Shown in pieces: positions 33,794 through 42,669 of a stretch of DNA of 59,628 nt. Where the stretch lies: positions 1 to 59,628 of the forward strand of contig NZ_KQ465131.1 of NCBI RefSeq assembly GCF_001308875.1, in the 5' to 3' direction. The notes under the pieces were generated by a model that saw nothing but the letters and a program-made list of their open reading frames with translations, was not told where the DNA came from and did not search any database. The translations under genes were made by a program, and so were the position numbers. Within the stretch, counting starts at the first letter, position 1, and every line of letters begins with the position of its first letter. The stretch is from Lysinibacillus sp. ZYM-1 (lineage in GTDB: Bacteria; Bacillota; Bacilli; Bacillales_A; Planococcaceae).

Positions 33794-34405
33794 TTAATAG
33801 ACATCTTCGAAATTAGAACAAATTCTTGTGATTTTTTGATTAGCTAATTTAAAAAACACATCCTGAGAAACCTCTAATTTAAGTGCATCTTCTTTATGGA
33901 GACCCGCATAAATTCCTCTTAAAATACGACCTGTTAGACCGTGTGAGACGACGATCACTTTGGGATGATGTTGGATATCTTCAAACCAAGCGGACAACCT
34001 GCTTGCTACCGCCTCATAACTTTCCCCATCGGGCGCATGGAAATACCAATTAAAAGCATCTGTGTTCGTCAACAGATTTGGCCAAGATTGCTGAATGTCT
34101 GGCATTGTTAAGCCAGCCCATTGCCCGACCGCCACTTCCGTCAATCGCTGATCATACTCCACATTCTTCCTATCATAGCCAATTTTTTCACAAAGTATTT
34201 CTGTGCTTTGCACGGCTCTTCCTAGTGGACTTGAAATAATTTTCCAATCATTAGCATCGCCAATGAAGGTTTTCAGCATAAGAGCATTTTGTTGTACTTG
34301 CTCTTTACCAAGCTCCGTTAGTGGTGAATCAAGTTGTCCTTGATATCTTCCTTGCGTATTGTAATCTGTTTCACCATGACGGAGTAAGTAAATCATTTGC
34401 TGCAT
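33794..34405 (-). CDS. Histidine phosphatase family protein (phosphoglycerate-mutase-like)
   Basis: The 203-residue product has the LRHGETDYNTQGRYQG active-site motif near the N terminus (phospho-accepting His) and SSPLGRAVQSTEIL. The second catalytic His is in VIVVSHGLTGRILRG near residue 155. It belongs to the dPGM/GpmB/CobC-like phosphatases. Length suits a broad cytosolic phosphatase such as B. subtilis PhoE. The substrate is not clear from context. GGGGG lies about ten bases before the ATG. Confidence 0.87.
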   Translation of the reverse strand: MQQMIYLLRHGETDYNTQGRYQGQLDSPLTELGKEQVQQNALMLKTFIGDANDWKIISSPLGRAVQSTEILCEKIGYDRKNVEYDQRLTEVAVGQWAGLTMPDIQQSWPNLLTNTDAFNWYFHAPDGESYEAVASRLSAWFEDIQHHPKVIVVSHGLTGRILRGIYAGLHKEDALKLEVSQDVFFKLANQKITRICSNFEDVY

Positions 34406-34461
34406 TATTCTATTTCCCCCTATCCACTGCTCACTCTCATCATGTTAGAATATAACCCCCA

Positions 34462-34881
34462 TTAAAGCAATAGCATGAAATAGACGAAGCCCAAAAACAC
34501 ACATAAGGGACTGTATAGTTTCGTATCATTTTTAGCAAATTGGGAATGCTTTATTGTTTTAAAAAAACCAACATATTTAAAATCACCAATTGCTCGTATG
34601 CTAAAAACAACTGCACAGATGATACATCCAACTTTAGAATAGGTCGAGGCAGGAAAAGCTGTTATATAACCTCCTTGGACGAGGATGATAACACTTGCTG
34701 ATAGAAGTAGGATAGCTACACAGAGTGTTCCCCATTTTCTAGGACTGAAAACAACTTGTTGACTGCCTTCTTTGACAGGGAGCACAGCCCCAGTCCCCCA
34801 TTCCCCCCCAAATGCCCAATAAATATGAATGATACTAATCAACCATAATAGACCCACTGAAACTAATGATAAAATAAACAT
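34462..34881 (-). CDS. DUF3995 membrane protein
   Basis: A 139-residue protein with four membrane segments starting MFILSLVSVGLLWLISIIHIYWAFGGEWG; the HIYWA-hGG motif and the ending RAIGDFKYVGFFK fit the DUF3995 family. The function is unknown. GGAGG sits eight bases before ATG 34881; in-frame starts at 34896 and 34911 are upstream of it. A TetR-type palindrome lies 27 bases upstream, and the divergent-side neighbour is a TetR gene on the same strand with the same motif before it, so this gene is probably its target. Confidence 0.8.
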   Translation of the reverse strand: MFILSLVSVGLLWLISIIHIYWAFGGEWGTGAVLPVKEGSQQVVFSPRKWGTLCVAILLLSASVIILVQGGYITAFPASTYSKVGCIICAVVFSIRAIGDFKYVGFFKTIKHSQFAKNDTKLYSPLCVFLGFVYFMLLL

Positions 34882-34907
34882 ATTCCGGTCCTCCATTTCT
34901 ATCAATA

Positions 34908-34925
34908 ACATACGCTGACGTATGT
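34908..34925. promoter_or_regulatory. TetR operator before the DUF3995 gene
   Basis: ACATACG-CTGA-CGTATGT is a perfect 7-bp inverted repeat. Its TACG-N4-CGTA core recurs before the TetR gene. Confidence 0.75.
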
Positions 34926-34985
34926 TCAGGTGATAAATAGAGCCCCTATGAGGTTTGTTTCATCCTCTTAGGGACACACGAATAC

Positions 34986-35498
34986 CTATAAAAGTAGCTT
35001 CACCATTTTTTCTAAATCAAAATAAGGATTAGCTTCATATCGAGCCAGCCAGCCAACATAGGTTAAATAAGCAAGTCTTGCTCGATCTATTGCTTGTTCT
35101 ACATCAATGCCTTGTTTTTGATACAGCTTGGCAACGCAGTCAATTCGTTGCTCTTCAATTTGAACAATACGGGCAGCGACCAGTGCATCATATTTAGACC
35201 AAGCATAGATACCCATTTCTATTTTTTTATCTTTATGAAAGCTCATTCGTAAAAGCTGTTCCAAAGTAGCTTCCTCTTGCTCCATACTCTCAATAATGGC
35301 TTTTGTCGCATGAGTTTCCCAATAATCTAGCATGGAATCTAATAGCTGTTGATGATCACGAAAATAATGATAAAAGCTACCTTTGCTTATTTTTAGCGAT
35401 CGAGCTAGTGCTTCAATACGTACTTTATGTATACCCTCTTCCGCTAATTGTTGTAGGCCAGCTTTTATCCAATCTTCACTCGTTACTTGCATGATCAT
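34986..35498 (-). CDS. TetR-family transcriptional repressor
   Basis: The 170-residue product has the N-terminal helix-turn-helix GIHKVRIEALARSLKISKGSFYHYFRDHQQLLDSM (residues 22-56), and a short helical ligand domain. It probably represses itself and the downstream DUF3995 gene, since the same TACG-N4-CGTA palindrome lies before both. The effector is unknown. AGGAGG stands just before the start (ATG at 35498 or two codons later). Confidence 0.87.
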   Translation of the reverse strand: MIMQVTSEDWIKAGLQQLAEEGIHKVRIEALARSLKISKGSFYHYFRDHQQLLDSMLDYWETHATKAIIESMEQEEATLEQLLRMSFHKDKKIEMGIYAWSKYDALVAARIVQIEEQRIDCVAKLYQKQGIDVEQAIDRARLAYLTYVGWLARYEANPYFDLEKMVKLLL

Positions 35499-35507
35499 CC
35501 TCCTAAA

Positions 35508-35524
35508 AATACGATGGCGTATGT
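35508..35524. promoter_or_regulatory. TetR operator before its own gene
   Basis: AATACG-ATGG-CGTATGTT shares ATACG-N4-CGTAT with the site at 34908-34925 and lies ten bases before the TetR start, so it supports autorepression. Confidence 0.7.
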
Positions 35525-35543
35525 TTTGTCTTATATTACCACT

Positions 35544-35675
35544 TTATTCATTGTTTATCAACTTTAGTTTGTCGTGTTTATGACGAACATTAATATGATT
35601 ATTCACTGTAAAATTGATGGTTATCACACGTGGCAAGATAGCACACACTAAAATAATGGCAATGAGCTTTTTCAT
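35544..35675 (-). CDS. Small secreted or membrane peptide, 43 residues
   Basis: The product begins MKKLIAIILVCAILPRVITIN, a signal-peptide-like stretch, and ends in a basic tail NVRHKHDKLKLINNE. AAAGGAG is placed eight bases before the ATG at 35675, while the longer open frame to 35750 lacks a site. No family is known to me. It could be a small membrane peptide upstream of the TetR gene on the same strand, 45 bases away. Confidence 0.5.
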   Translation of the reverse strand: MKKLIAIILVCAILPRVITINFTVNNHINVRHKHDKLKLINNE

Positions 35676-35897
35676 TTGTATGCTCCTTTTCATTAGGGTT
35701 TGTAAATAGTATTGTTGTTTCTCAGGTATAGCATATAGAAACACATCCATTTGGGAATATATGAATGTATATACTTCGTTTATGCATTAAATTCTTGATA
35801 GTATGGATCGGTATCCACTCACATTTAAGTTCGCTTACCCCTATACTTTTCATATAATATTTATTAGAGATCGGTAAATAGACAGAAATAATGAAAT

Positions 35898-35935
35898 AGC
35901 CCTGCTCAAATGTTGATTTGAGCAGGGTTTTAAAT
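35898..35935. terminator. Terminator near the S-layer-type gene
   Basis: CCCTGCTCAAAT (35900-35911) pairs perfectly with ATTTGAGCAGGG (35916-35927). TTTTAAATTT follows on the plus strand. It lies 80 bases beyond the minus-strand stop at 36008. Confidence 0.65.
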
Positions 35936-36007
35936 TTGTCTATAAAATGGTGATTTTAGTGAACTAAATGAAATCTACCTTTTTTAGGGCTTATTATGTG
36001 TCCAAGC

Positions 36008-39000
36008 TTACTTTTGTATTTCTTCTTTCACTTCGATTGCAGCTGCCTCGATTTCGCCAATGGCCCAATGGGTAGAAGGGACATCGCTAAATGTCGATGT
36101 TGTAATGTCTTCTAAAGCCGGACGTTCGAACAATTGGTTGAGCACTTTCACGGCTTGTGCCCGTGTTAAGGAACCGTTTGGATGAAATGTTGTTTCACTA
36201 TTCCCCGTCATCATCCCCCATGCACTCACTTGTTCAATTGCACTTGCAGCCCAGTGAGTTGGCGAAACGTCTGTAAATGATTTACCTTTGCCAGAGGTAT
36301 GACAGATCGTTTTTGATGGATCCTGTGCACATACGGTTTCGATCCAATGAGCCACGACACTTGCCATTTGAGCGCGTGTAATCGTACCATTTGGATTGAA
36401 TGTCGTTTCCGTTATGCCGTTAAATAAATCAGCTTGCTTCACCACTTCAATCGCATCTTTTGAAGGATGATTCGTTGTATCTTTAAACGAAACGTTAGTC
36501 GTTGTTGGAATGTCACCGTTTGATAAGAAACGCGCTAACATCGTTGCCATTTGTGCACGTGTTACCGGGGTATTTGGTTTGAAAGTACCATCTGGGTAAC
36601 CCTGAATGTAGGGTGCTAATCGGTTCACTTCTACTTCTGCTTCCTCTTCTTGCGCTTCCGAAGCATAGACTAAGCTAAATGTGGAGAAATGATCGACTTC
36701 AAACTGGAACCCTTTCACCCCCGGTTCAAATTCAACAATACGCCCACGTTTTACTTCCGTCGTGGCGTCACTATGCTCGATATAAACAACTAATGACGCC
36801 ATTTGTTCTTCCGTTACCTCCTCCGAAATCGGTAACGTAATCGTTACAGGGCGATTTTGTAGATTCGTTTCAATCGTTACAGGTGTTCCCATTAGTGAAA
36901 TGATCGCTCTTTTTGGCATGGCTTGTTGGATTTGTTCATTTTTTAGAGCATTCGTCTGAATCACTTCTTGTTGTTGTGCCTTTACTGGCACAATACGGAA
37001 GAAAACATCCTCTGTCACGCCATTGAATGAAGTTGACGGCATCGTCAATTGAGCTAACGCTGTTTGCATGAAGAAATTCGTTTGTTGCTTGTTTAAAAAT
37101 AACCCTGCATTTCTTGAAAGATTCAAATGAGCCTCTGCCGTCGCTGTTTCTGCTGGGTAGACAAGGCGAATTGTTCGTGCATCTTGATTCGACAGTTGTG
37201 GTACGAATACTTGAACATGATCTAATAAAACATCTGCTCGATACTTCACGATTCCTTGTTCCACAGTACGTATAATGTTTATAGCACGCGGAGTTGGTTC
37301 TGTTGGATAGACTGGCTCTGATGTCGGCTCTGGTGTTGGTGTAGGGAATGCATTCACCGTAATTGTTGCCGTATCAGACGTACTGCCATAGGTTCCTGTT
37401 ACCGTTACAGTACCTGGCGCAATCGCTGTTAAGACATTCCCTTGTATCTTAGCGATGGTTGAATTGCTTACCGTAAAGGTTGTATTAGCCGTTTGGTCTT
37501 GACTGGTTCCATCCGACAGGCTTTCTGTCATTTGGAATCTTTGCTTTCCTCCTACTGTTACTTGCCCTGTTTTAGGTGATAGAACCATGCCTGTTGTTGT
37601 AACAGGTGTTGCATTCACCGTAATCGTCGCCGTATCAGACGTACTACCATAGGTTGCCGTTACGGTCACAGTTCCTGGTGCAATCGCTGTTAATTCATTA
37701 TTTTGCATTGTGGCGATGGCAGCATCGCTTACCGTAAAGGTTGCATTAGCCGTTTGATCTCGACTTGTTCCATCCGACAGGTTTTCTACTAGCTGGAAGT
37801 TCTGTGTGCCTCCTACGGTTACTTGCCCTGTTTTTGGTGATAGAACAATGCCTGTTATTGTGACAGGTGGTGTATTCACCGTAATCGTAGCTACAGTTTC
37901 GTTGCCCGCCGTATCGCGTGCATATACCGAATATATGCCATTCTCCATTGCTTCGAACTCTAATTCATTAACAATGTCCGCTCCTCCACCTGAAGCGAAG
38001 AAAGCTATTTGCTGCTCTCCCTTTGCCCAGCGAAGAGCAACCAATGTATTGCCTTGAGTTGCTCCTTCCGTCTCAACTTCAACATCTACTAACACCGTTT
38101 TATTTGTAGGTTTAACAGGGAAGGGTGTTAATGTCAATTTTGGTGCTTGCTTGAACAAGTTTGAAACCGTTATACTAGATTGCGCGAAATTACCTGCAGT
38201 ATCCTCTACATAAACTGTATATTCACCATTTCTAGCAGCAAAAAATTGATTCGTGAATGATGTTCCTTCTCCTGCTTGAAAGTAGGACGAATCTTGCAAT
38301 CCTTCCGCCCAAAGCTGCTTACTAATTGCCACATTGTCCACTGCAGTAGCATTTATTAGAATATCCTTATTTGTAAGAGCAGTTGTACTTGCTGTGAGCG
38401 AAACGCTTGGTGCTACAAGATCAATATTGGACACAATTATTGATCTTAGCGCCTCGTTCCCAACGCTATCTCGAGCATAGACCGTGTAATGTCCATTGGC
38501 GTTCGCGGTAAAGCTATTAGTAAATGCAGTACCATCGGTTGTGAAGTAACTCTCTGCGTGAGTGCCGGCTGCCCATTTAAGTAGCTTTACACCACTAATC
38601 GCATCAGTTGCATTAACCTGCACGGTTACATGCCGATTAGTTGCTTCATTAGGCGCCAGTGTATGCGAAAGGTTTGGACCGGTGTTGTCGTATATAACAG
38701 ATGAGCCATCTGTTGTTGCTGTAATTTCAGTGCTTGGAGCCCCCTTATCCGAGAATACAACAGCGGACACTGATAAATCCCCTTCGTTCACAGCATCAGT
38801 TAACTCCAGAGAAGCAGCCCAGTCAGTACCACCTCCTAAAGCTGTTACCATTACACCAGCAATCTTCAAAACAGGTGCTGCTATAGGAAGATCTGTTTGT
38901 AAGGAAACCGTTACCTCATCACCCTTTTTGGCATACACAGAAAGTCCACTATTAGATGAAATCTTTAGCGATTTCACTACTGGAGTAGCCCGATCAATCG

Positions 39001-39568
39001 TATAATTGGTAAAGGTATGATTAATTGTCTTTGTCCAACCATCAGTAAAGTCAACAAGAGCCACCCACATCGCATTCGTTGGAATGTTCAAGGCGTTAGT
39101 TGTGGTTTGTAGATCTACTCCATTAACTGAATACTGAAAGATCGTATTGCCAATTGCGTATTGATTTGTGCCTTCAATCTGAAAAGAATTTATCGTTGCC
39201 CAAGTAGCGGTTGCAGGAATACTCATTGCGTCGTTCGTTTGAGTAATTTCACCGTAGTTGCTATAGGTAAACTCTTCATTCCAACTATCTCGAAACCAAC
39301 CGCTATCAAAATAGTTGGAGGGTGTAACCCAATCAGCATTAGTCGGTGGCGTAGAGCTTTTTTGTATTACCCCATTAAGGCTATATGTGTATTCAGTTAC
39401 TGTCCCTGTGTAAGTGTTATTGGTAATTGCCTGGTAGCTCCTCATGACTTGCCCTTCAAAGGTAGCTGCACGAACCTGAGTTGGACTGGTGAACGTTACA
39501 AACGATCCTAACATTGGCAGAAGCAATATTACTATTGCCAAAGTGGAGAAAACACCTCTTTTTTTCAT
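36008..39568 (-). CDS. Large S-layer-homology surface protein with Ig-like repeats
   Basis: The 1186-residue product has a signal peptide (1-34, VRAA), an N-terminal region of unknown fold (35-200) with two similar segments (around 50-90 and 140-180, each ...NGV...PTNA.W), three Ig-like repeats each ending Y-[TS]-V-Y-[AV]-x-D-[ST]-x-G-N (about 300-385, 388-470, 478-565), two nearly identical BIG2 domains (568-652 and 655-739), a Pro/Thr-rich linker (741-761), a beta-rich domain (762-968), and three S-layer-homology segments (985-1015, 1027-1147, and a partial one at 1159-1185) with TRAQMA motifs. SLH domains bind pyruvylated cell-wall polymer. It is probably an adhesin or surface structural protein. 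Confidence 0.9.
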   Translation of the reverse strand: MKKRGVFSTLAIVILLLPMLGSFVTFTSPTQVRAATFEGQVMRSYQAITNNTYTGTVTEYTYSLNGVIQKSSTPPTNADWVTPSNYFDSGWFRDSWNEEFTYSNYGEITQTNDAMSIPATATWATINSFQIEGTNQYAIGNTIFQYSVNGVDLQTTTNALNIPTNAMWVALVDFTDGWTKTINHTFTNYTIDRATPVVKSLKISSNSGLSVYAKKGDEVTVSLQTDLPIAAPVLKIAGVMVTALGGGTDWAASLELTDAVNEGDLSVSAVVFSDKGAPSTEITATTDGSSVIYDNTGPNLSHTLAPNEATNRHVTVQVNATDAISGVKLLKWAAGTHAESYFTTDGTAFTNSFTANANGHYTVYARDSVGNEALRSIIVSNIDLVAPSVSLTASTTALTNKDILINATAVDNVAISKQLWAEGLQDSSYFQAGEGTSFTNQFFAARNGEYTVYVEDTAGNFAQSSITVSNLFKQAPKLTLTPFPVKPTNKTVLVDVEVETEGATQGNTLVALRWAKGEQQIAFFASGGGADIVNELEFEAMENGIYSVYARDTAGNETVATITVNTPPVTITGIVLSPKTGQVTVGGTQNFQLVENLSDGTSRDQTANATFTVSDAAIATMQNNELTAIAPGTVTVTATYGSTSDTATITVNATPVTTTGMVLSPKTGQVTVGGKQRFQMTESLSDGTSQDQTANTTFTVSNSTIAKIQGNVLTAIAPGTVTVTGTYGSTSDTATITVNAFPTPTPEPTSEPVYPTEPTPRAINIIRTVEQGIVKYRADVLLDHVQVFVPQLSNQDARTIRLVYPAETATAEAHLNLSRNAGLFLNKQQTNFFMQTALAQLTMPSTSFNGVTEDVFFRIVPVKAQQQEVIQTNALKNEQIQQAMPKRAIISLMGTPVTIETNLQNRPVTITLPISEEVTEEQMASLVVYIEHSDATTEVKRGRIVEFEPGVKGFQFEVDHFSTFSLVYASEAQEEEAEVEVNRLAPYIQGYPDGTFKPNTPVTRAQMATMLARFLSNGDIPTTTNVSFKDTTNHPSKDAIEVVKQADLFNGITETTFNPNGTITRAQMASVVAHWIETVCAQDPSKTICHTSGKGKSFTDVSPTHWAASAIEQVSAWGMMTGNSETTFHPNGSLTRAQAVKVLNQLFERPALEDITTSTFSDVPSTHWAIGEIEAAAIEVKEEIQK
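37352..37867 (-). repeat. Tandem 261-bp duplication encoding two BIG2 domains
   Basis: The two 87-codon units are alike at DNA level. For example, CATTCACCGTAAT(T/C)GT(T/C)GCC starts at 37351 and again at 37612, 261 bases apart. This indicates a recent internal duplication of the BIG2 module. Confidence 0.75.
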
Positions 39569-40578
39569 GCGAATTTTCCTTTCATTGATGATATGTAATA
39601 TTTCAAATGGATAGGCTAGATAGTTTTTTCATGTAGTTGCCCTTCTTTACCTTTTTTTATTTCTGTGTAGTAGCAACCTCAACTAAGTGGACAATTTGAC
39701 TTAATTGAGTTTCCCATGAACATCCCCTTAGCAGTACAACAATGAATAGTCTACTTATCCTTACATGTATGACTACATATTCCTTCTTTAAATGTACTAT
39801 AAAAAAAGATAGATCGATACTAACAAATGTTAATAATGAGACTATTAACATGCCAAATGAGGATCCATCAACAACGTTTCACAGCGGAAAGCAATAATTC
39901 TAATTGCTCTGCTATTTGGGGCACAAATTGTGATATACATGATTCATAGTGTAGTAGTTTTTGATGAGGAAAGTAGGTTTTAAACCGCATGAAGAGCTTT
40001 AAATTATAAAGGTGTGTTAATTTAGAACGGTGAATGATGTTAAAGATAAAATACAACGATTCTTCCAAAATACTATCAAAAGGTTAAAAATAATTCTTGT
40101 ATCTTAACCTTTAATAGTTATAGAATTGATTATTATATAACTTTATTTTCTGCTACATAGGGTATTTTAAACAAAGTTATTATAGATTATACAGAGAGTA
40201 GAAAGTACAATAACTCTAAAAACGAGGTTACACATCATTAGCAATTTAAGAATAGATTGAACACAACATATTAATTTCTTTTATTTCAAAAAGTTGTATC
40301 TCTTGTCCTATTCCTTGTTAGATGTGACTTTATACAAAACTATAACTTACTTATAATGATGTAGGGCAATTTTCCTGTATAATTCTCCGTAATCATTCAT
40401 ACAATCCTCTTTTGAATAATTACCGGGAAATAGCAAATTTATTTTTTAACTTCTTCTTCCAGCATCTCTTTAATAAATTGAAAAATTTTTTCTTCCATTT
40501 AACATAGAATAGATTGTAATTATAAGAAAAATAGAACATTACAAAAAGCCACATCCAATTAGGTGTGACTTTTATGTA
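39569..40578. other. Long intergenic stretch before the S-layer-type gene
   Basis: About 1 kb of AT-rich DNA. It must include the promoter of the surface protein gene. A minus-strand open frame at 39868-40068 (...RFKTYFPHQKLLHYESCISQ...) reads protein-like but lacks a good start and I cannot place it. A hairpin AAAGGTTAA...TTAACCTTT lies at 40079-40111. Nothing else is firm. Confidence 0.45.
40537..40574 (-). terminator. Terminator of the 66-residue gene
   Basis: On the minus strand, AAAAGTCACACC (from 40574) pairs with GGATGTGGCTTTT (one mismatch), and a TTTTTGTAATG tail follows. It begins a few bases beyond the stop at 40579. Confidence 0.65.
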
Positions 40579-40779
40579 TTAGTTATCTAAATAAATATAC
40601 ACCTCGACAGTATTGGTTTCTTCTGTATAAATAAAGTCACGGTTTACTACTTTGTAAAATGCATTTTCCAACCCTACTCTATCACCTACATTTGGCAAAA
40701 CAGGTGTTGTATCTTTAAATTCTTTCATTACAAGGCACTCGCCATTTGCTTCACAATATATAACAGATAATCGCTTCAT
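40579..40779 (-). CDS. Small protein of unknown function, 66 residues
   Basis: MKRLSVIYCEANGECLVMKE opens a compact, probably all-beta protein, with LPNVGDRVGLENAFYKVVNRDFIY in the middle and a closing strand TVEVYIYLDN. The GDRV...F-Y-K-V pattern recalls short phage- or plasmid-type hypothetical proteins. GGGAGG lies nine bases before the ATG, and a terminator follows, so it is likely a real gene of its own. Confidence 0.6.
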   Translation of the reverse strand: MKRLSVIYCEANGECLVMKEFKDTTPVLPNVGDRVGLENAFYKVVNRDFIYTEETNTVEVYIYLDN

Positions 40780-40851
40780 TATTTTATACCTCCCTTCACA
40801 CTAATCATAATGCGAATGGAAATGATTGTATGTAATAACATTTTGATATAA

Positions 40852-40880
40852 AAAAGCACCCACGATCAAATGGATGCTTA
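40852..40880 (-). terminator. Terminator of the split peptide gene
   Basis: On the minus strand, AAGCATCC pairs with GGGTGCTT (one mismatch), followed by TTTTTTATATC. It shows that transcription runs past the frameshift to this point. Confidence 0.6.
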
Positions 40881-40885
40881 GTTAA

Positions 40886-41135
40886 TTATTGAATTGGGCA
40901 AGGTGCTTTGACACAGCTTGGTGGCTTAGATGAACCTCCACCTCCATCACTTTCATAATGTGGTTTGCTTGCTACTCGCACTTGCACCACTAGCTAATGC
41001 TAAACTTAAAAATAAAACACCTAAAATAGACAACATTGATTTATTCTTTTTCGTAATTTCAGAAGGTTGCACGTTGTATATTGCTAAAATTCCACCTACA
41101 GCATCTACATTAAAATAACCATTAAGAGTTTTCAC
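40886..41135 (-). pseudogene. Small cysteine-containing exported peptide gene, frameshifted
   Basis: The frame from GTG 41135 encodes MKTLNGYFNVDAVGGILAIY, then KKNKSMLSILGVLFLSLALA, and stops at 40953 after SSKQTTL. A second frame overlapping its end continues ASKPHYESDGGGGSSKPPSC and VKAPCPIQ, stopping at 40886, just before a terminator. Joined, they would make about 80 residues with one membrane segment, a Gly-Ser linker and a CxxxxPC tail. The frames join near 40975-41000. It may be a decayed or mis-sequenced peptide gene, and its role is unknown. Confidence 0.5.
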
Positions 41136-41409
41136 TTCACCATTTTTCGTTTAAATTATCATTTTATTATACAAGTTAAATCCCTTCCCTTAAAATCATA
41201 TCATAAAAAGGAGCCTATCCTCAGAGGACAAACTTCTGAACTAAAGAAAGTTTAACTTAGCTTGTTTCTGACATACAAGTATAAGCGAACGTGTTATTTT
41301 GTAACTGTTATTTTGTTAGCGTATTTCCGTACGCTTTTGATAAAACTTGATAATATCAATTTATATCATTTTTTTCCGAACTTCCTTGATGTTAAGAAAT
41401 TCATCTAAA

Positions 41410-41586
41410 TCAAGGAAATAAAAAATATAATGTTATCATTGTATAACCGAATGCAAATGTGAATTTTTGAGACAGCCATTTGTCTCGAGAATAAATGAAT
41501 ATACCCCACACCAAAATGCTCGACAATAACATTAGCCACAACCACATGTAATCAATGTAAAACCATTTCAAAAAATCCAATTCCAA
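41410..41586 (-). CDS. Small membrane protein, 58 residues
   Basis: From TTG at 41586, which is eight bases after GGGAGG, the frame encodes LELDFLKWFYIDYMWLWLML followed by LSSILVWGIFIYSRDKWLSQ and a second hydrophobic end FGYTMITLYFLFP. Two membrane segments flank a basic RDKW loop. The well-placed site and continuous hydrophobic pattern support a real gene, but no family is recognised. Confidence 0.5.
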   Translation of the reverse strand: MELDFLKWFYIDYMWLWLMLLSSILVWGIFIYSRDKWLSQKFTFAFGYTMITLYFLFP

Positions 41587-41700
41587 CCACCTACCTCCCT
41601 TAATCTAATACTATTTTATTAGACACCCTCTACATAAATACCCTTATATCCATCCAACTACAATGATCGTATCAAATTATTCAAAGAGTTATTTAATTTC

Positions 41701-41873
41701 ATGTCACCTTGCACAAGTACTTACGATTTAACTTTGTTAGGACTCGTATCAGGACTACGATTTGGTTAGTTAACTGGATTAACAACCGATTGTTTCGATT
41801 TTAAGAATAATCAAGTAAAAATTGATCGAGCATGGGACCACAATCGAAAAAACGCTCAAACCTCAGTATTTAT
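41701..41873 (+). pseudogene. Tyrosine recombinase (phage-type integrase) remnant
   Basis: The plus-strand frame reads TLLGLVSGLRFG-stop-LTGLTTDCFDFKNNQVKIDR then AWDHNRKN. This is the first catalytic-domain block of tyrosine recombinases, in which the catalytic Arg lies in SGLRFGE. Here the Glu codon has become TAG. About 57 codons remain of a gene of roughly 380, so it is dead. It marks a former phage or integrative element. Confidence 0.65.
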
Positions 41874-41893
41874 AAGGTTTCAAGCGCTTTTTA
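41849..41893 (+). terminator. Terminator after the integrase remnant
   Basis: AAAACGCTCAAACCT pairs with AGGTTTCAAGCGCTTTT, followed by T residues. Confidence 0.65.
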
Positions 41894-41997
41894 TTTCAGT
41901 TAAAAAATTAACCTTTAATTTGTAATAGACGTCCCATTTGGACGTTCCCGTTCTTATACCATTAAAGCTCACTATAAGGGCATAACTGTAAAGCTAT

Positions 41998-42489
41998 TTA
42001 ACAGCTGCGTTGCCCTGGCCAAGCTCCTTGCATTTTACTTAGAAATACGATTTGCCCAATATGATAGGCGTCATGCATTGCTAAACTCTTCAGTTCAAGC
42101 ACTAATGTTCTTTCTCCACGGATCTCTCTATACAAATCCTCTTCTTCTGATTTAGTTAGTATTTTTTCAAGTTCACGATGAACATACAAGTATTCCTGTT
42201 TGGTTTCAGCCCAATTTTGCATCGTCACAGTTGGTAAACGAAATGTAGCGTCATTATTTTCTGCCTGTGGTTCATTCGCTGTTTCACCAAGGAATCGCAC
42301 TAGAAGTCTCTTTTTATAGAAAAGTAAATGACAAACTATTTCCCAAATGGAATTCGTTGGCCCCTCGACTGGTTTCCAAATTGCCTGTTCAAACGTAATA
42401 TCCTCTAATACTTGTTCAAGTGGCGGAAACCAGTCTTCTTCATCTAAGCAACTTGCCCATTGTTGTAGCAAAAGTGTCTTAACATCCAT
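41998..42489 (-). CDS. DinB-family protein
   Basis: A 163-residue four-helix-bundle protein with the three metal-ligand histidines in the usual places: EIVCHLLFYKKRLL (His53) and MHDAYHIGQIVFL (two His, about residues 138 and 142). DinB-like proteins (YfiT, bacillithiol transferases) bind a divalent metal and often move thiols onto electrophiles such as fosfomycin. The exact reaction is unknown. GGAGGGAATAGGAA stands before the ATG. It is a single gene. Confidence 0.85.
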   Translation of the reverse strand: MDVKTLLLQQWASCLDEEDWFPPLEQVLEDITFEQAIWKPVEGPTNSIWEIVCHLLFYKKRLLVRFLGETANEPQAENNDATFRLPTVTMQNWAETKQEYLYVHRELEKILTKSEEEDLYREIRGERTLVLELKSLAMHDAYHIGQIVFLSKMQGAWPGQRSC

Positions 42490-42669
42490 TTCCTATTCCC
42501 TCCAATTTAATCCCTTTAATAGAGAAAATTTCTTTGATCATCAAAATTCATTTACCGTCTATTAAACTAGCTCACTAACGGACATTAATTTTCTATTATT
42601 CAGAAAAATGTAACGAACTTAGTTTATCATAACTCGTGTTAAACGAGAAAGAACAACTGAAGCCTTTCT

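Larger units (their letters stand above)
41587..41997. other. Intergenic stretch with integrase remnant and terminator
   Basis: It contains the recombinase remnant at 41701-41873 and the hairpin at 41849-41893. Nothing else is recognised. Confidence 0.5.

Noticed and set aside
38562..39511. Plus-strand open frames over the surface protein gene
   Set aside because: They are antisense to a clear 1186-codon gene and show no domain or start signal.
39868..40068. Minus-strand frame MEESLYFIFNIIHRSKLTHL...
   Set aside because: It reads somewhat protein-like but has no good ribosome binding site, no family match I can name, and broken surroundings; mentioned only within the intergenic entry.
40442..40501. 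19-codon minus-strand frame MEEKIFQFIKEMLEEEVKK
   Set aside because: No ribosome binding site and too short to support, although it is helical.
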